A stretch of DNA of 64,000 nucleotides from Halomonas caseinilytica. Lineage in GTDB: Bacteria > Pseudomonadota > Gammaproteobacteria > Pseudomonadales > Halomonadaceae. The position numbers were made by a program, and so were the translations under genes. The DNA is taken from assembly GCF_001662305.1 (NCBI RefSeq), contig NZ_BDEP01000002.1:1-64000 (forward strand), written 5' to 3'. Each line of letters opens with the position of its first letter. The first letter of the stretch is position 1. The notes under the pieces were generated by a model. That model was not told where the DNA came from. It saw only the letters and a list, made by a program, of their open reading frames with translations, and did not search any database. Shown here piece by piece: positions 19,252-28,971 of this stretch.

Positions 19252-20595
19252 ATGGCGAAGAAACTCTTCATCAAGACGCACGGCTGCCAGATGAACGAGT
19301 ATGACTCCGCGCGCATGGCGGATCTGCTCGGCGAATCCCATCAGCTGGAGCTCACCGACGACGAGCATGATGCCGACGTCATTCTGCTCAACACCTGCTC
19401 GATCCGAGAGAAGGCACAGGAGAAGGTCTTTCACCAGCTTGGCCGCTGGAAGAAGCTCAAGGACGCCAATCCGGACCTGGTGATCGGCGTCGGTGGGTGC
19501 GTGGCCAGCCAGGAAGGCGATGCCTTGCGCAAGCGCGCCCCCCAGGTGGACCTGGTATTCGGCCCTCAGACCCTGCACCGTGTGCCGTCCATGCTCGACG
19601 CGCGACAGGATGACAAGATTTCGGTCGTCGATGTCACCTTCCCGGAGATCGAGAAGTTCGATCACTTGCCGAAGCCGACCTCCGATGGCGCCACCGCCTT
19701 CGTCTCGGTCATGGAAGGCTGTTCCAAGTACTGCACCTTCTGCGTGGTTCCCTACACGCGCGGCGAGGAAGTGTCGCGGCCGTTCGAGGCAGTGATGGAC
19801 GAGGTGATTCACCTGGCCGACCAGGGCGTTCGCGAGATCAACCTGCTGGGCCAGAACGTCAATACCTATCGCGGCGAGAACCAGCTCGGCGACGAGATCG
19901 ACCTGGCCGAGCTGATCAGCTGCGTGGCGGCCGTCGAGGGCATCGACCGCATTCGTTTCACCACCTCGCATCCAGTGGAGTTCTCCGACAGCCTGATCGA
20001 GGCCTACGGCGAGATTCCGGAACTGGTCAGCCATCTCCACCTTCCGGTGCAGGCCGGCTCCGACAACGTCCTGGCCGCCATGAAGCGCGGTCATACCGTC
20101 GAGGAATACGTCGACAAGCTGGAGCGCATCCGCGCCCTGCGACCGGACATCAGCTTCTCCTCGGACTTCATCATCGGCTTCCCCGGCGAGACCGAGGCCG
20201 ACTTCGAATCGACCATGGACCTGATCCATCGCATCGGCTTCGACGTTTCCTTCAGCTTCGTCTATTCGGCACGCCCCGGCACACCGGCAGCCGCCTTGCC
20301 CGACGAAACGCCGGAAGAAGTCAAGAAGCAGCGCCTGGCCATCCTGCAGGAGCGCATCAACCAGCAGGCCATGCAGATCAGCCGTCGCATGGTGGGCACG
20401 ACCCAGCGCATCCTGGTCACCGGCTTCTCGCCCAAGGACCCGGGTCAGCTCTCCGGGCGCACCGAGAACAACCGGGTGGTCAACTTCCGCGCCCCCAATC
20501 CCACCGAGCTGATCGGCTACTTCGTCGACGTGGAAATCACCGAGGCGCTGCCCAACTCACTGCGTGGTGACCTGGCATCCCCGGAGCGTTTCTGA
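19252..20595 (+). CDS. miaB: tRNA-2-methylthio-N6-dimethylallyladenosine synthase
   Basis: A radical-SAM methylthiotransferase of 447 residues that adds the methylthio group to i6A37 of tRNAs. The N-terminal cluster-binding Cys are in [19 protein letters not shown] and VGGCVASQ. The radical-SAM triad is CSKYCTFC near residue 155. A TRAM domain (about 380-445) ends the protein. The start ATG at 19252 has only a weak ribosome-binding site. It precedes the phoH operon, a conserved arrangement in gammaproteobacteria. Confidence 0.95.
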   Translation: MAKKLFIKTHGCQMNEYDSARMADLLGESHQLELTDDEHDADVILLNTCSIREKAQEKVFHQLGRWKKLKDANPDLVIGVGGCVASQEGDALRKRAPQVDLVFGPQTLHRVPSMLDARQDDKISVVDVTFPEIEKFDHLPKPTSDGATAFVSVMEGCSKYCTFCVVPYTRGEEVSRPFEAVMDEVIHLADQGVREINLLGQNVNTYRGENQLGDEIDLAELISCVAAVEGIDRIRFTTSHPVEFSDSLIEAYGEIPELVSHLHLPVQAGSDNVLAAMKRGHTVEEYVDKLERIRALRPDISFSSDFIIGFPGETEADFESTMDLIHRIGFDVSFSFVYSARPGTPAAALPDETPEEVKKQRLAILQERINQQAMQISRRMVGTTQRILVTGFSPKDPGQLSGRTENNRVVNFRAPNPTELIGYFVDVEITEALPNSLRGDLASPERF

Positions 20596-20607
20596 CCCGA
20601 CCAAGGT

Positions 20608-20774
20608 TGCCAGGCGCTGTCGGCGCTCGGCATCGGGCGTCGACAGCACCGGGAGATGGCTTCGGCCGCTTGATCCGGTGCGCCGTCGGCGCCCGCCTGG
20701 CACCGCTGGGCTTGCCCGCTTCGGTGCGCAGCCTGCCCTCGGGCAGACCACCGTTGCTCCGGCACCCAAGGTGG
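20608..20774 (+). other. Densely base-paired spacer between miaB and phoH, candidate structured RNA
   Basis: A 9 bp outer stem, TGCCAGGCG (20608-20616) with CGCCTGGCA (20694-20702), encloses three adjacent helices. These are GCTGTCG/CGACAGC (20616-20622 with 20641-20647), CACCGG/CCGGTG (20647-20652 with 20675-20680) and GCGCC/GGCGC (20680-20684 with 20688-20692). Neighbouring helices share one base, so one pair must drop. Further hairpins follow at 20701-20726, 20733-20746 and 20748-20774. It could be a leader of phoH, a processed element or a small RNA. Function is not inferable from sequence alone. Confidence 0.4.
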
Positions 20775-20805
20775 CAGTAAGCTGACCGCGATCACTCATC
20801 AAACC

Positions 20806-21912
20806 ATGGACCCGCCTGTCTTGAGCCAGTCATCCACACCGGCCAATCGCATCATCACGCTCAATCTCGAGCCCAACGACCCGCAACGCCTGGCCAACCT
20901 CTGCGGGCAACGCGACGAGCACCTCAAACTGATCGAGGCGCGGCTCGGCGTCACGCTACGCAATCGCGGCAACACCTTTCAGCTGGCCGGACCGGAGCAC
21001 CGGGTCAAGGCCGCATCCAATGTCGTCGAGCACCTCTATCGCGAGGCCGAGGCCAGCGAGCTGACCCCGGACACCGTTCACCTGTTCCTTCAGGAATCGG
21101 GGCTCGAGGCGCTGGAAGAAGAGGAAGCGGGCTCGAACGGCGGGGACGACGTGCTGATTCGCACCCCCAAGGCGCTGATCAAGCCTCGCGGCTTCAACCA
21201 ACAGGGCTACGTCTCGAGCATCCGTGGCCATGACATCAATTTCGGCATCGGCCCGGCCGGTACCGGCAAGACTTACCTGGCCGTCGCCGCCGCTGTGGAA
21301 GCGCTCAACCAGCAGGAAGTGCGCCGCATCCTGCTGGTGCGCCCGGCCGTCGAGGCCGGCGAGAAGCTCGGCTTTCTGCCCGGCGACCTGGCCCAGAAGA
21401 TCGACCCCTATCTGCGACCGCTCTACGATGCCCTCTACGAAATGATCGGCTTCGAACAGGTCGCCAAGCTCATCGAGCGTCAGATCATCGAGATCGCACC
21501 GCTGGCCTACATGCGAGGCCGCACGCTCAACAATGCCTTCATCATTCTCGACGAGAGCCAGAACACCACTCGTGAGCAGATGAAGATGTTCCTGACGCGC
21601 ATCGGCTTCGGCTCCACCGCCGTGATTACCGGCGACATCACCCAGGTCGACCTGCCGCGCGGCCAGACCTCGGGCTTGATCCAGGTCCTCGATGTGCTCA
21701 AGGACACCCCCGGCATCGGCGTGACGCACTTCGCCGCCAAGGACGTGGTGCGCCATCCCCTGGTACAACGCATCATCGAGGCCTACGATGTCTTCGAGGC
21801 CGAGCAGGAAGCCGAAGCCAGGGCCAAGCGGGAAGCCCGTGAGCAGGAACGCGAGGCACAGCGTCAACAGCGACAGGAGCGCCGCGACAACGGCGACACC
21901 GAGAATACATGA
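20806..21912 (+). CDS. ybeZ: PhoH-like ATPase YbeZ
   Basis: A P-loop ATPase of 368 residues. An N-terminal KH-like region (about 25-85) precedes the PhoH domain with Walker A GPAGTGKT near residue 150 and Walker [10 protein letters not shown] near 250. A charged Arg/Glu/Gln tail (about 330-368) is likely helical. PhoH-like proteins next to YbeY are thought to act with it in RNA or ribosome metabolism. It overlaps ybeY by four bases. Start ATG 20806 has no strong Shine-Dalgarno; an alternative start further in cannot be excluded. Confidence 0.9.
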   Translation: MDPPVLSQSSTPANRIITLNLEPNDPQRLANLCGQRDEHLKLIEARLGVTLRNRGNTFQLAGPEHRVKAASNVVEHLYREAEASELTPDTVHLFLQESGLEALEEEEAGSNGGDDVLIRTPKALIKPRGFNQQGYVSSIRGHDINFGIGPAGTGKTYLAVAAAVEALNQQEVRRILLVRPAVEAGEKLGFLPGDLAQKIDPYLRPLYDALYEMIGFEQVAKLIERQIIEIAPLAYMRGRTLNNAFIILDESQNTTREQMKMFLTRIGFGSTAVITGDITQVDLPRGQTSGLIQVLDVLKDTPGIGVTHFAAKDVVRHPLVQRIIEAYDVFEAEQEAEARAKREAREQEREAQRQQRQERRDNGDTENT

Positions 21913-22421
21913 GCTCACCGGATATCGATCGCCAGGTCGCCCTTGAAGCCGAGGACCTGCCGCAACAGGCGGATCTCGAGGCCTGGGTGGCCGGCGTGCT
22001 GTCTCGCCACCCCGACGAGACACGCCAGGAGCTGACGATCCGCTTCGTCGATGCCGAGGAGAGTCGGACCCTGAACCGCGACTATCGCGATCGCGACCGT
22101 CCGACCAATGTGCTCTCCTTTCCCTTCGAATGCCCGCCGACGGTGGCCGTGCCTCTGCTCGGCGACCTGGTGATCTGCCATCCGGTGGTCGTCGACGAAG
22201 CCAGGCAACAGCACAAGTCCCTGACCGATCACTATGCCCACATGGTCGTGCATGGCACGCTGCACCTGTTGGGTTACGATCATATCGAGGACGATGAGGC
22301 AGAGGTCATGGAAGCCCTCGAACGAGACATACTCGCTGGGCTGGGCATCGCCGACCCCTATGTCACCCCCAGCCCTCCCCCGCGCGACATCGATACCGAG
22401 GACGAGAGAGCCGACGCATGA
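21909..22421 (+). CDS. ybeY: Endoribonuclease YbeY
   Basis: A zinc-dependent endoribonuclease of 170 residues involved in 16S rRNA 3'-end maturation and 70S ribosome quality control. The metal-binding [11 protein letters not shown] motif (H-x3-H-x5-H) is intact near residue 116. [10 protein letters not shown] is the other family signature. It overlaps ybeZ (ATGA) and corC (ATGA), so translation is coupled. An acidic tail follows residue 150. Confidence 0.94.
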   Translation: MSSPDIDRQVALEAEDLPQQADLEAWVAGVLSRHPDETRQELTIRFVDAEESRTLNRDYRDRDRPTNVLSFPFECPPTVAVPLLGDLVICHPVVVDEARQQHKSLTDHYAHMVVHGTLHLLGYDHIEDDEAEVMEALERDILAGLGIADPYVTPSPPPRDIDTEDERADA

Positions 22422-23290
22422 GCGAAGACCGATCGAGTAGCCAGGGCAACAAGTCCTGGCTCGATAAATTGTTCAGCGCCCTTTCCAGCGACAGCGACGA
22501 ACCCAGCTCCCGAGACGAGCTCCTGGAATTTCTGCGCCAGGCGGCGACCCGTCTCAAGCTGGAGCAGGACGCCATGATGATCATCGAAGGCGCCCTGAAC
22601 ATCAGCGACCAGCAGGTTCGCGAAGTGCTTATCCCGCGCTCTCAGGTCAACGCGATCGACCTCGACCAGCCACTGGAGGAATACCTGCCGGTGATTCTCG
22701 AGACCGGCCATTCCCGCTATCCGGTCATCGGCGAGAACCTCGACGAGGTCAAGGGTATCCTGCTGGTCAAGGACTTGCTGCCGCTGCTGCGCAACGGGCA
22801 GGACAATGGCCATGCCTTCCAGCTCGAGGAAGTGCTGCGCCCGGCGATGTTCGTGCCGGAATCCAAGCGGCTCAACAGTCTGCTCAAGGAATTTCGCGAC
22901 ACCCACAACCACATGGCCGTGGTGGTGGATGAATACGGCGGCACCGCCGGCATCGTGACCATCGAGGACATTCTCGAGGAGATCGTCGGCGATATCGAAG
23001 ACGAACACGATACCGACGAAGAAGCGGACATCCGGGATCTAGGCAACGGTCGCTATGCCATTCGCGCCCTGACGCCCATCGAGGACTTCAACGAGCACTT
23101 CGGCACCCGGCTCTCCGACGAAGAGTTCGATACTCTGGGCGGTCTGGTCATGCAGCGTTTCGGCCATCTCCCCGGACGCGGCGAGCACACCGTGATCGGC
23201 GGCTGGCGCTTCACCGTGCTCAATGCCGACAACCGCCGCATCCGACTGCTGGAGGCCGAGCAGGATACCCACGACGCCGACGACCAGTGA
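22418..23290 (+). CDS. corC: CorC/YbeX family CBS-domain protein
   Basis: A protein of 290 residues with two CBS domains (about 70-195; [12 protein letters not shown] and [19 protein letters not shown]) and a C-terminal CorC_HlyC domain (about 205-285). Named for magnesium/cobalt efflux, though in this operon it has also been linked to ribosome metabolism. It has no membrane helices, so it is a cytosolic partner. Start by ATGA overlap with ybeY. Confidence 0.9.
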   Translation: MSEDRSSSQGNKSWLDKLFSALSSDSDEPSSRDELLEFLRQAATRLKLEQDAMMIIEGALNISDQQVREVLIPRSQVNAIDLDQPLEEYLPVILETGHSRYPVIGENLDEVKGILLVKDLLPLLRNGQDNGHAFQLEEVLRPAMFVPESKRLNSLLKEFRDTHNHMAVVVDEYGGTAGIVTIEDILEEIVGDIEDEHDTDEEADIRDLGNGRYAIRALTPIEDFNEHFGTRLSDEEFDTLGGLVMQRFGHLPGRGEHTVIGGWRFTVLNADNRRIRLLEAEQDTHDADDQ

Positions 23291-23322
23291 CGGCCCTCGT
23301 CCACTAGCCTTGACGACGAACC

Positions 23323-24807
23323 ATGGACGGAACCATGCCTGCCTTTCGCTCCCCACTCATCGGTTGCCTGGCCGCCGTGGTGGCCGGCGTACTGACCACG
23401 CTCTCCGCCGCCCCCTTCATGCTCTGGTGGCTCGCCCCGGTGGCCGCCGGCCTGCTCTATGCGGGCCTGCCCGCCCTGTCGCCGCGTCAGGCGGCCTGGC
23501 GGGGCTGGTGCTACGGTCTGGGCCTGTTCGGCACCGGCGTGTCCTGGGTCTACGTCTCGATCCACGACTACGGCTATACCGGCATCCCCCTGGCCGTGAC
23601 CTTGACCGCCCTGTTCGTGGCCGCTCTGGCACTGTTCTTCGCCGTCACGCTCTGGCTCTATCGACGCCTTGCCGGCCCCCGCTTCGCCGTGCTCACCTTC
23701 TCCGGCGCCTGGGTGCTGGGCGAGGCTCTGCGCACCTGGCTGTTCACCGGGTTTCCCTGGCTGCTGCTGGGCAGTGGTCAGGTAGATTCGCCGCTGGCGC
23801 CCTGGGCGCCGGTGGGAGGCGTCTATCTGCTGTCGCTGGTCACCGCCCTGACCGGCGCCCTGGGTGTGGAACTGCTGCGCCGGCGCTGGTGGGCCGCCCT
23901 GCCCCTGGCCGGACTATGGCTGGCGCCCCTGGCATTGCCCCAGCAGTGGACCCACCCGGCCGGCGAGCCCGTGCGTGTCGCCCTGTTGCAGGGCAACCTG
24001 TCGCAGCTGATCAAGTGGACCCCTGAGGGGCAACGCACCGCCATCGATACCTATCGGCGCTTGACCCGGGAGTTGGACAATACGCCGCTCGACCTGGTGA
24101 TCTGGCCGGAAGCGGCGCTGCCGATGTTCGAGGACCAGGCACGGCCGGTGCTGGAGCGCGCCCAGGCGGGCCTCCCCGACGAGACCCAGTTGCTCACCGG
24201 CATTTTGCAGCGCGACGAAGAGGGCAATTTCTACAACAGCGTGGTCGGGCTGAACGGTGTACAGGGCGAATATCGCAAGCGCCACCTGGTTCCCTTCGGC
24301 GAATATCTGCCACTGGAGAGCCTGCTGCGCGGCGCCATTGCCTTCTTCGATCTGCCGATGCCGGCAATGACGCCAGGCCCCGATGGCCAGGCACCGATGG
24401 TGGCCGCCGGCACTCGCATCGGCAATGCCATCTGCTACGAGATCATCTATGCCGATCTGGTGGCCCGGCAAGCACGCCAATCCGATGTCCTGCTGACCCT
24501 TTCCAACGACACCTGGTTCGGCGACTCCCTGGGCCCGCAGCAGCACCTGCAGATGGCCCGTCTGCGCGCGCTGGAGAACGGTCGCTACGTGGTCAGGGCC
24601 ACCAGCAATGGCGTCACCGCCATCATCGATCCGCAAGGAAGTGTCACCGGGCGCCTGCCCCAGTTCGAAGCGGCCACGCTGGTCGGGGAATACACGCCCA
24701 TGGAGGGCCTCACACCCTTCACCCGCACCGGTAGCTGGCCGATCTGGCTCCTCGCGGCGTTGATGGTACTGCCAGGACTGCGGCTACGCCGCCGCCAGGA
24801 GCCGTAA
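23323..24807 (+). CDS. lnt: Apolipoprotein N-acyltransferase
   Basis: An inner-membrane enzyme of 494 residues that adds the third acyl chain to lipoproteins. Six to seven N-terminal helices (1-200) are followed by a nitrilase domain. Its triad is Glu in WPEAALP, Lys in RKRHLVPFGEYLP and Cys in ICYEIIY, and all three are present. A final helix lies at about 470-488. An ATG at 23335 is an equally possible start. It ends the phoH-ybeY-corC-lnt run, as in E. coli. Confidence 0.94.
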   Translation: MDGTMPAFRSPLIGCLAAVVAGVLTTLSAAPFMLWWLAPVAAGLLYAGLPALSPRQAAWRGWCYGLGLFGTGVSWVYVSIHDYGYTGIPLAVTLTALFVAALALFFAVTLWLYRRLAGPRFAVLTFSGAWVLGEALRTWLFTGFPWLLLGSGQVDSPLAPWAPVGGVYLLSLVTALTGALGVELLRRRWWAALPLAGLWLAPLALPQQWTHPAGEPVRVALLQGNLSQLIKWTPEGQRTAIDTYRRLTRELDNTPLDLVIWPEAALPMFEDQARPVLERAQAGLPDETQLLTGILQRDEEGNFYNSVVGLNGVQGEYRKRHLVPFGEYLPLESLLRGAIAFFDLPMPAMTPGPDGQAPMVAAGTRIGNAICYEIIYADLVARQARQSDVLLTLSNDTWFGDSLGPQQHLQMARLRALENGRYVVRATSNGVTAIIDPQGSVTGRLPQFEAATLVGEYTPMEGLTPFTRTGSWPIWLLAALMVLPGLRLRRRQEP

Positions 24808-24925
24808 GCTGGAAGGCAGCATGAACCCCGCCATCATGAGGTCAAGGGTTTTCTTCAAGCTTCCAGCTTAAGCCCGCGAAGCGAGCGTTCTTCCAGCTCC
24901 GGGCGAAGCCCGGCTCTTCCAGCTT
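24805..24925. repeat. CTTCCAGCT repeat cluster between lnt and phaC
   Basis: TAAGCTGGAAG (24805-24815) is repeated inverted as CTTCCAGCTTA (24860-24870). CTTCCAGCT recurs directly at 24890 and 24916. Between copies are short GC palindromes, one being CCGGGC-GAA-GCCCGG (24899-24913). The outermost copies overlap the stop codons of both convergent genes. It looks like a REP/BIME-type extragenic element and may also end transcription. Confidence 0.65.
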
Positions 24926-26754
24926 CATGCCTCGATGTCGCCCAGCACCTCGGGAATCGTCATCTTCACGTAGCGCCCCGGTGCCGGCTCGAGGATATCG
25001 AGCTGGCCTTCCCCTGGCTGGCGAGCCGGCACGAGCTTGGCGGGGTCGGCATAGCCGTTGTCGGTCATCCAGGCCTGCCAATGCGGCCACCAGGAGCCTT
25101 CGTGCGCCTCGGCTCCCTCGAGCCAGGCCTCATGGTCGTCCGGCAGTTCCTCGTTGGTCCAGAAGCCGTACTTGTTCTTGTGCGGCGGATTGACGATACC
25201 GGCGATATGCCCCGAGCCACCCAGCACGAAGGTAACGGGGCCCTTGGGGAGCAAGGCGCCATAATAGGTGCTGTTCCACTTGGCGATGTGGTCCTCGCGC
25301 GTGGAAATGAAGTAGCTGGGAGCCGAGATCTTGCGCAGGTCGATCTTCACGCCGTCGAGCTCGATGCCATCCGGCTCGACCAGGCGGTTCTCTCGATAAA
25401 GGTGCCGCAGGTACCAGCCATGGGTACCTGCCGGCAGGTTGGTGCCGTCGGTATTCCAGTACAACAGATCGAAGGGAGCCGGCGCGTCGCCCTTGAGGTA
25501 GTTGTTGATGTAGAACGACCAGAAGAGGTCGTTCTCGCGCAGCAGGTTGAAGGAGTAGGCCATGACTCGGCCGTCCAGGTAGCCATCCCGCTCGAGCGTC
25601 TCCTCGATGCCCTTGAGCACCGGCTTGGTGAGGAAGACACCCAGCTCGCCGGGGTCGCGGAAGTCCTGCAGGGTCGCCATGTAGGTAACCGAGCGAACCT
25701 TGCGACCGCGCCGGGTACTGGTCAGATAGGCTACCGTGGAAGCGGCCAGGGTGCCGCCGACGCAATAGCTCATCAGGTTGACCGACTTTTCGCCGACGGC
25801 CTGCTCGATGGCCTCCATGCTGGCGATGGGACCCATCTGCATGTAATCGGCCCAGGTCAGGTCGCGCTGTTCGGGGCCCGGATTGCGCCACGAAATCAGA
25901 AAGACGCTGTGCCCCTGATCCACCAGCCACTTGACCAGCGAGTTCTCCTGGCGAAGGTCGAGCACGTAGTACTTGTTGATCCAGGGCGGGATCACCAGCA
26001 ACGGCGTCTTGAAGACCTTCTCGGTGCTGGGTGCATACTGGATCAGTTGCATCAGCTCGTTCTCGAAGACCACCGCCCCCGGCGTGACGGCAATGTTCTC
26101 GCCGACCTCGAAGGCCCCGCGATCGGTCATGGTGACATTGAGACCCTCGACTGAATTGGCAAGGTCCTCGCGCAGCCGGGCCAGCCCATCCACCAGGTTC
26201 TGGCCTCGTGTCTCCAGGGTGCGGCGCATCACTTCGGGATTGGTGGTAACGAAGTTGGTCGGCGACATGGCATTGACCAATTGCCGCGCATAGAAGGCGA
26301 GATTGCGCCGATGATCATCCGACAGCCCCTCGAGGCTTTCCACCAGCGCCTCGACCCGATGGGCAAACAGCAGGTACTGCTGCATGATCGACATGTAGAA
26401 GGGATCGCTGTGCCAGGCCTCGTCCTGAAAACGCCGGTCTCCCTTCGCCGGCGTAACCAGAGGCGTCACCGACTCGCCGGCCAGCGCCTTGAGGCCGTGC
26501 TGCCAAAGCCGGTATTGGTCTTCCATCAGGCGCGCCTGCGTCTGCCACAACAGGGAGGGATCCCGATTCAGCGCCTCGGCACCGGCACGAAAGCTGTCGT
26601 GCATGTCGGCATAGACAGACTCGGCGGCGACATCCGGCACCAGGCGGGGCAGCACATCCTCGAGCAAGGCCCGATACTGTTCGCCGATCAGCTTGACCTG
26701 CTCGCCCCATGCCTCGAGTTCGGCCTGCGACGGTGCGTGATTCCCTGGCTGCAT
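24925..26754 (-). CDS. phaC: Class I polyhydroxyalkanoate synthase
   Basis: A PHA synthase of 609 residues that polymerises (R)-3-hydroxyacyl-CoA on storage granules. The catalytic Cys331 is in SYCVGGTLA; the first position of the lipase-like box is Ser rather than the usual Gly, a variant I recall from Halomonas enzymes. The Asp is in STREDHIAKW and the His in GGSGHIAG. WINKYYVLDL and the Trp-rich C-terminus match class I. Two ATGs lie at 26757 and 26754; the second is better spaced from GGGAGGG. A phasin and a DUF6489 gene lie just upstream on the same strand. Confidence 0.93.
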   Translation of the reverse strand: MQPGNHAPSQAELEAWGEQVKLIGEQYRALLEDVLPRLVPDVAAESVYADMHDSFRAGAEALNRDPSLLWQTQARLMEDQYRLWQHGLKALAGESVTPLVTPAKGDRRFQDEAWHSDPFYMSIMQQYLLFAHRVEALVESLEGLSDDHRRNLAFYARQLVNAMSPTNFVTTNPEVMRRTLETRGQNLVDGLARLREDLANSVEGLNVTMTDRGAFEVGENIAVTPGAVVFENELMQLIQYAPSTEKVFKTPLLVIPPWINKYYVLDLRQENSLVKWLVDQGHSVFLISWRNPGPEQRDLTWADYMQMGPIASMEAIEQAVGEKSVNLMSYCVGGTLAASTVAYLTSTRRGRKVRSVTYMATLQDFRDPGELGVFLTKPVLKGIEETLERDGYLDGRVMAYSFNLLRENDLFWSFYINNYLKGDAPAPFDLLYWNTDGTNLPAGTHGWYLRHLYRENRLVEPDGIELDGVKIDLRKISAPSYFISTREDHIAKWNSTYYGALLPKGPVTFVLGGSGHIAGIVNPPHKNKYGFWTNEELPDDHEAWLEGAEAHEGSWWPHWQAWMTDNGYADPAKLVPARQPGEGQLDILEPAPGRYVKMTIPEVLGDIEA

Positions 26755-26888
26755 CATTCCCTCCCGCAATCTGGACACACGCCCCCACCCTCTCGTCCAG
26801 CGGGTGGTGGCGGCTCCGGGCATTGGTCGGAAAGGTGACTGCGCACGTCGCCTGGTCGGACAATGCCCGGCGATGGCATGAAAGCCGT

Positions 26889-27308
26889 TCAGCTACGCTT
26901 GCGCGACGCCTGGCTGGTGGCCTTGGCCGGCCCGGCGTCCCCGGATGTCCCGGCCTCCTCGCTCATCGCCTCGGGCGTCTGGCCGGATTCGCCATAGAGG
27001 CGCTCCAGTTCGCTCTTGAAGCGCAGGCTCATCTCGCTCATGGCCCGTGCGTCCTCGAGCATCAGATTGGAGAGCTCCGTCATCATCTCGACCTGGCGCG
27101 TGCCGAAGTCACGCATGCTCTCGGCATCGCTGACATCGGAGGCATCTCGCAGACGCGAGGTACCCATCTGGCTGTATCGCTTCATGGCCTCCAGCTGGTA
27201 CTGGGTCACACGCTCCATGTTGTCCAGCATCAAGGCATTGAGCTTGCGCATCGGCGTGAAGAACTCGCGAGCCTGCTCGTTGAACGCATCGATCATCTTG
27301 TCCTGCAT
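26889..27308 (-). CDS. Phasin family protein (PhaP-like)
   Basis: A protein of 139 residues, mostly amphipathic helix, with the N-terminal pattern AFNEQAREFFTPMRKLNALM typical of granule-coating phasins. A low-complexity Ala/Ser/Lys/Arg tail follows (from about 108, ending ASRKRS). It should cover PHA granules and control their number and size. The start at 27308 follows CGAGGAGGG; a longer frame upstream is less likely. It has its own promoter and precedes phaC by 134 bases. Confidence 0.85.
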   Translation of the reverse strand: MQDKMIDAFNEQAREFFTPMRKLNALMLDNMERVTQYQLEAMKRYSQMGTSRLRDASDVSDAESMRDFGTRQVEMMTELSNLMLEDARAMSEMSLRFKSELERLYGESGQTPEAMSEEAGTSGDAGPAKATSQASRKRS

Positions 27309-27359
27309 GGCCTGACCCTCCTCGAGGAATGCGGATGACATCCGTGCTGCACTGCACAA

Positions 27360-27388
27360 AGACTAGTCTGGCATGCAGCCCGTTGCAA
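27360..27388 (-). promoter_or_regulatory. Promoter of the phasin gene with palindrome over the -10
   Basis: TTGCAA (27388-27383), a 17-base spacer and TAGTCT (27365-27360) form a promoter. The -10 is inside the perfect palindrome AGACTAGTCT (27360-27369). A TGC-rich element (GTGC-TGCACT-GCAC) lies just downstream, in the range of sequences that the PHA regulator PhaR is known to favour; this link is tentative. Confidence 0.45.
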
Positions 27389-27424
27389 GATGATGACGAT
27401 GCACGCCCACCCGAGAGCAGTGCC

Positions 27425-27790
27425 TCAGCTCTTGCGCCGACTCCGAGACTGGGCGCTGGCCGAGGAGGCCTTGCCGGCGCCTTGTCCGGATGTCCCGGAG
27501 GGCGGTTCATCCGGGTCGTTTTCCTGGCTTCGGGCAGCCCCGGAGGCGGCGCGGCTCAGCATGTCCATCATCATCTGCTGATAGTTGCCGACGTTGGCCA
27601 TGCCCTGCTGGAAGAGCGGTTGCTGGAGGAAGGGCTGCATCAGGCTCATGGGATCATAGCCCTCGACGCCGGACTCCATCTGCTTCTGGATACGTTCCAG
27701 CAACTCCTGCTGAAAGGCTTCCACATCGGGCAGCCCGAGTGCCCGGCGGAATTCATCGGGCGTCAAATCGAACTCGACGTTGATCTTCAT
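27425..27790 (-). CDS. DUF6489-like protein linked to PHA genes
   Basis: A protein of 121 residues. The N-terminal half (KINVEFDLTPDEFRRALGLPD, then helices rich in Gln/Met) resembles DUF6489 proteins. The C-terminal about 35 residues are low complexity and end SRSRRKS, much like the neighbouring phasin's tail. No enzyme motif or membrane segment is seen. Its place beside a phasin and phaC suggests a granule-associated role, which is inferred. The start at 27790 follows a clear AGGCGCCC-type spacer but a weak Shine-Dalgarno. Confidence 0.7.
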   Translation of the reverse strand: MKINVEFDLTPDEFRRALGLPDVEAFQQELLERIQKQMESGVEGYDPMSLMQPFLQQPLFQQGMANVGNYQQMMMDMLSRAASGAARSQENDPDEPPSGTSGQGAGKASSASAQSRSRRKS

Positions 27791-27865
27791 GGGCGCCTCG
27801 CCTGGCCAATGTGAGTGAGGTGATACTTCCCCAGTGTAGCAGCCCGGCCGTTCAGGACATGCGGC

Positions 27866-28951
27866 TCAGGACAGTCTGGGCGTCGACACCTCGACATCCT
27901 GATTCTGCCCACGGTGGCGCAGCAGATGATCCATCAGGGTCAGCGCCATCATCGCCTCGGCGATGGGCGTGGCGCGGATACCGACACAGGGGTCGTGACG
28001 CCCCCGGGTGACCACCTCCACCGGCGCGCCGGTGATGTCGATGGAACGCCCCGGCGTGGTGATGCTGGAGGTCGGCTTGAGAGCCAGGTGCGCGATGATC
28101 GTCTGGCCGCTGGAAATGCCGCCCAGAACACCGCCGGCATGATTGGACAGAAAGCCCTCGGGCGTCATTTCATCGCGATGCTCGCTGCCCCGCTGGGCCA
28201 CCGAGGCAAAACCGTCACCGATCTCCACGCCCTTCACGGCGTTGATGCTCATCAGGCCATGCGCCAGCTCGGCATCGAGACGATCGAAGACCGGCTCACC
28301 AAGGCCAGGCGGCACGCCCTCGGCGACCACCGAGATCCGCGCGCCCACCGAGTCCTGATCGCGCCGCAACTGATCCATGAAGGCTTCGAGCTCGGGCACT
28401 TTTTCCGGGTCGGGACAGAAGAATGGATTGGCGTCCACCGCCGCCCAGTCGCGAAACTCGATGGCGATGGGGCCGAGCTGGCTCATGTAGCCGCGCACCC
28501 GGATGCCCTGACTGGCCAGGTATTGCTTGGCAATAGCGCCGGCAGCCACCCGCATGGCGGTTTCCCGGGCGCTGGAACGGCCACCACCACGGTAGTCGCG
28601 AACCCCGTACTTGTGATGATAGGTGTAGTCAGCGTGGGCCGGGCGAAACTGGTCCTTGATCCGCGAATAGTCCTTGGAGCGCTGGTCGGTATTCTCGATC
28701 AGCAGACCAATGGACGTCCCGGTGGTCACGCCCTCGAAGACGCCGGAAAGCAGACGTACCCGGTCGGGCTCGCGGCGCTGGGTGGTATGCCGCGAGGAAC
28801 CCGGCCGGCGACGGTCAAGGTCGCGCTGAATGACCTGCTCGTTGATCGGCACGCCCGGCGGGCAGCCATCGACGATGGCACCCAGCGCCGGGCCATGGCT
28901 CTCGCCGAAGGTGGTGACGGTGAACAGCTTGCCGAAGGTGTTGCCGGACAT
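27866..28951 (-). CDS. aroC: Chorismate synthase
   Basis: An enzyme of 361 residues that makes chorismate from EPSP with reduced FMN, the branch point feeding TrpE/TrpG in this window. Signatures are [18 protein letters not shown] at the start, [25 protein letters not shown] in the middle and [10 protein letters not shown]. Start at 28951, 20 bases after prmB, so the two are cotranscribed. No terminator is obvious before the DUF6489 gene. Confidence 0.96.
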   Translation of the reverse strand: MSGNTFGKLFTVTTFGESHGPALGAIVDGCPPGVPINEQVIQRDLDRRRPGSSRHTTQRREPDRVRLLSGVFEGVTTGTSIGLLIENTDQRSKDYSRIKDQFRPAHADYTYHHKYGVRDYRGGGRSSARETAMRVAAGAIAKQYLASQGIRVRGYMSQLGPIAIEFRDWAAVDANPFFCPDPEKVPELEAFMDQLRRDQDSVGARISVVAEGVPPGLGEPVFDRLDAELAHGLMSINAVKGVEIGDGFASVAQRGSEHRDEMTPEGFLSNHAGGVLGGISSGQTIIAHLALKPTSSITTPGRSIDITGAPVEVVTRGRHDPCVGIRATPIAEAMMALTLMDHLLRHRGQNQDVEVSTPRLS

Positions 28952-28971
28952 GGGCGTTCCTCAATGACGAA

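Noticed and set aside
20608..20702. Four-way structure considered as a tRNA
   Set aside because: Helix lengths do not fit a tRNA, there is no TTCGA T-loop and no anticodon arm of the right size.
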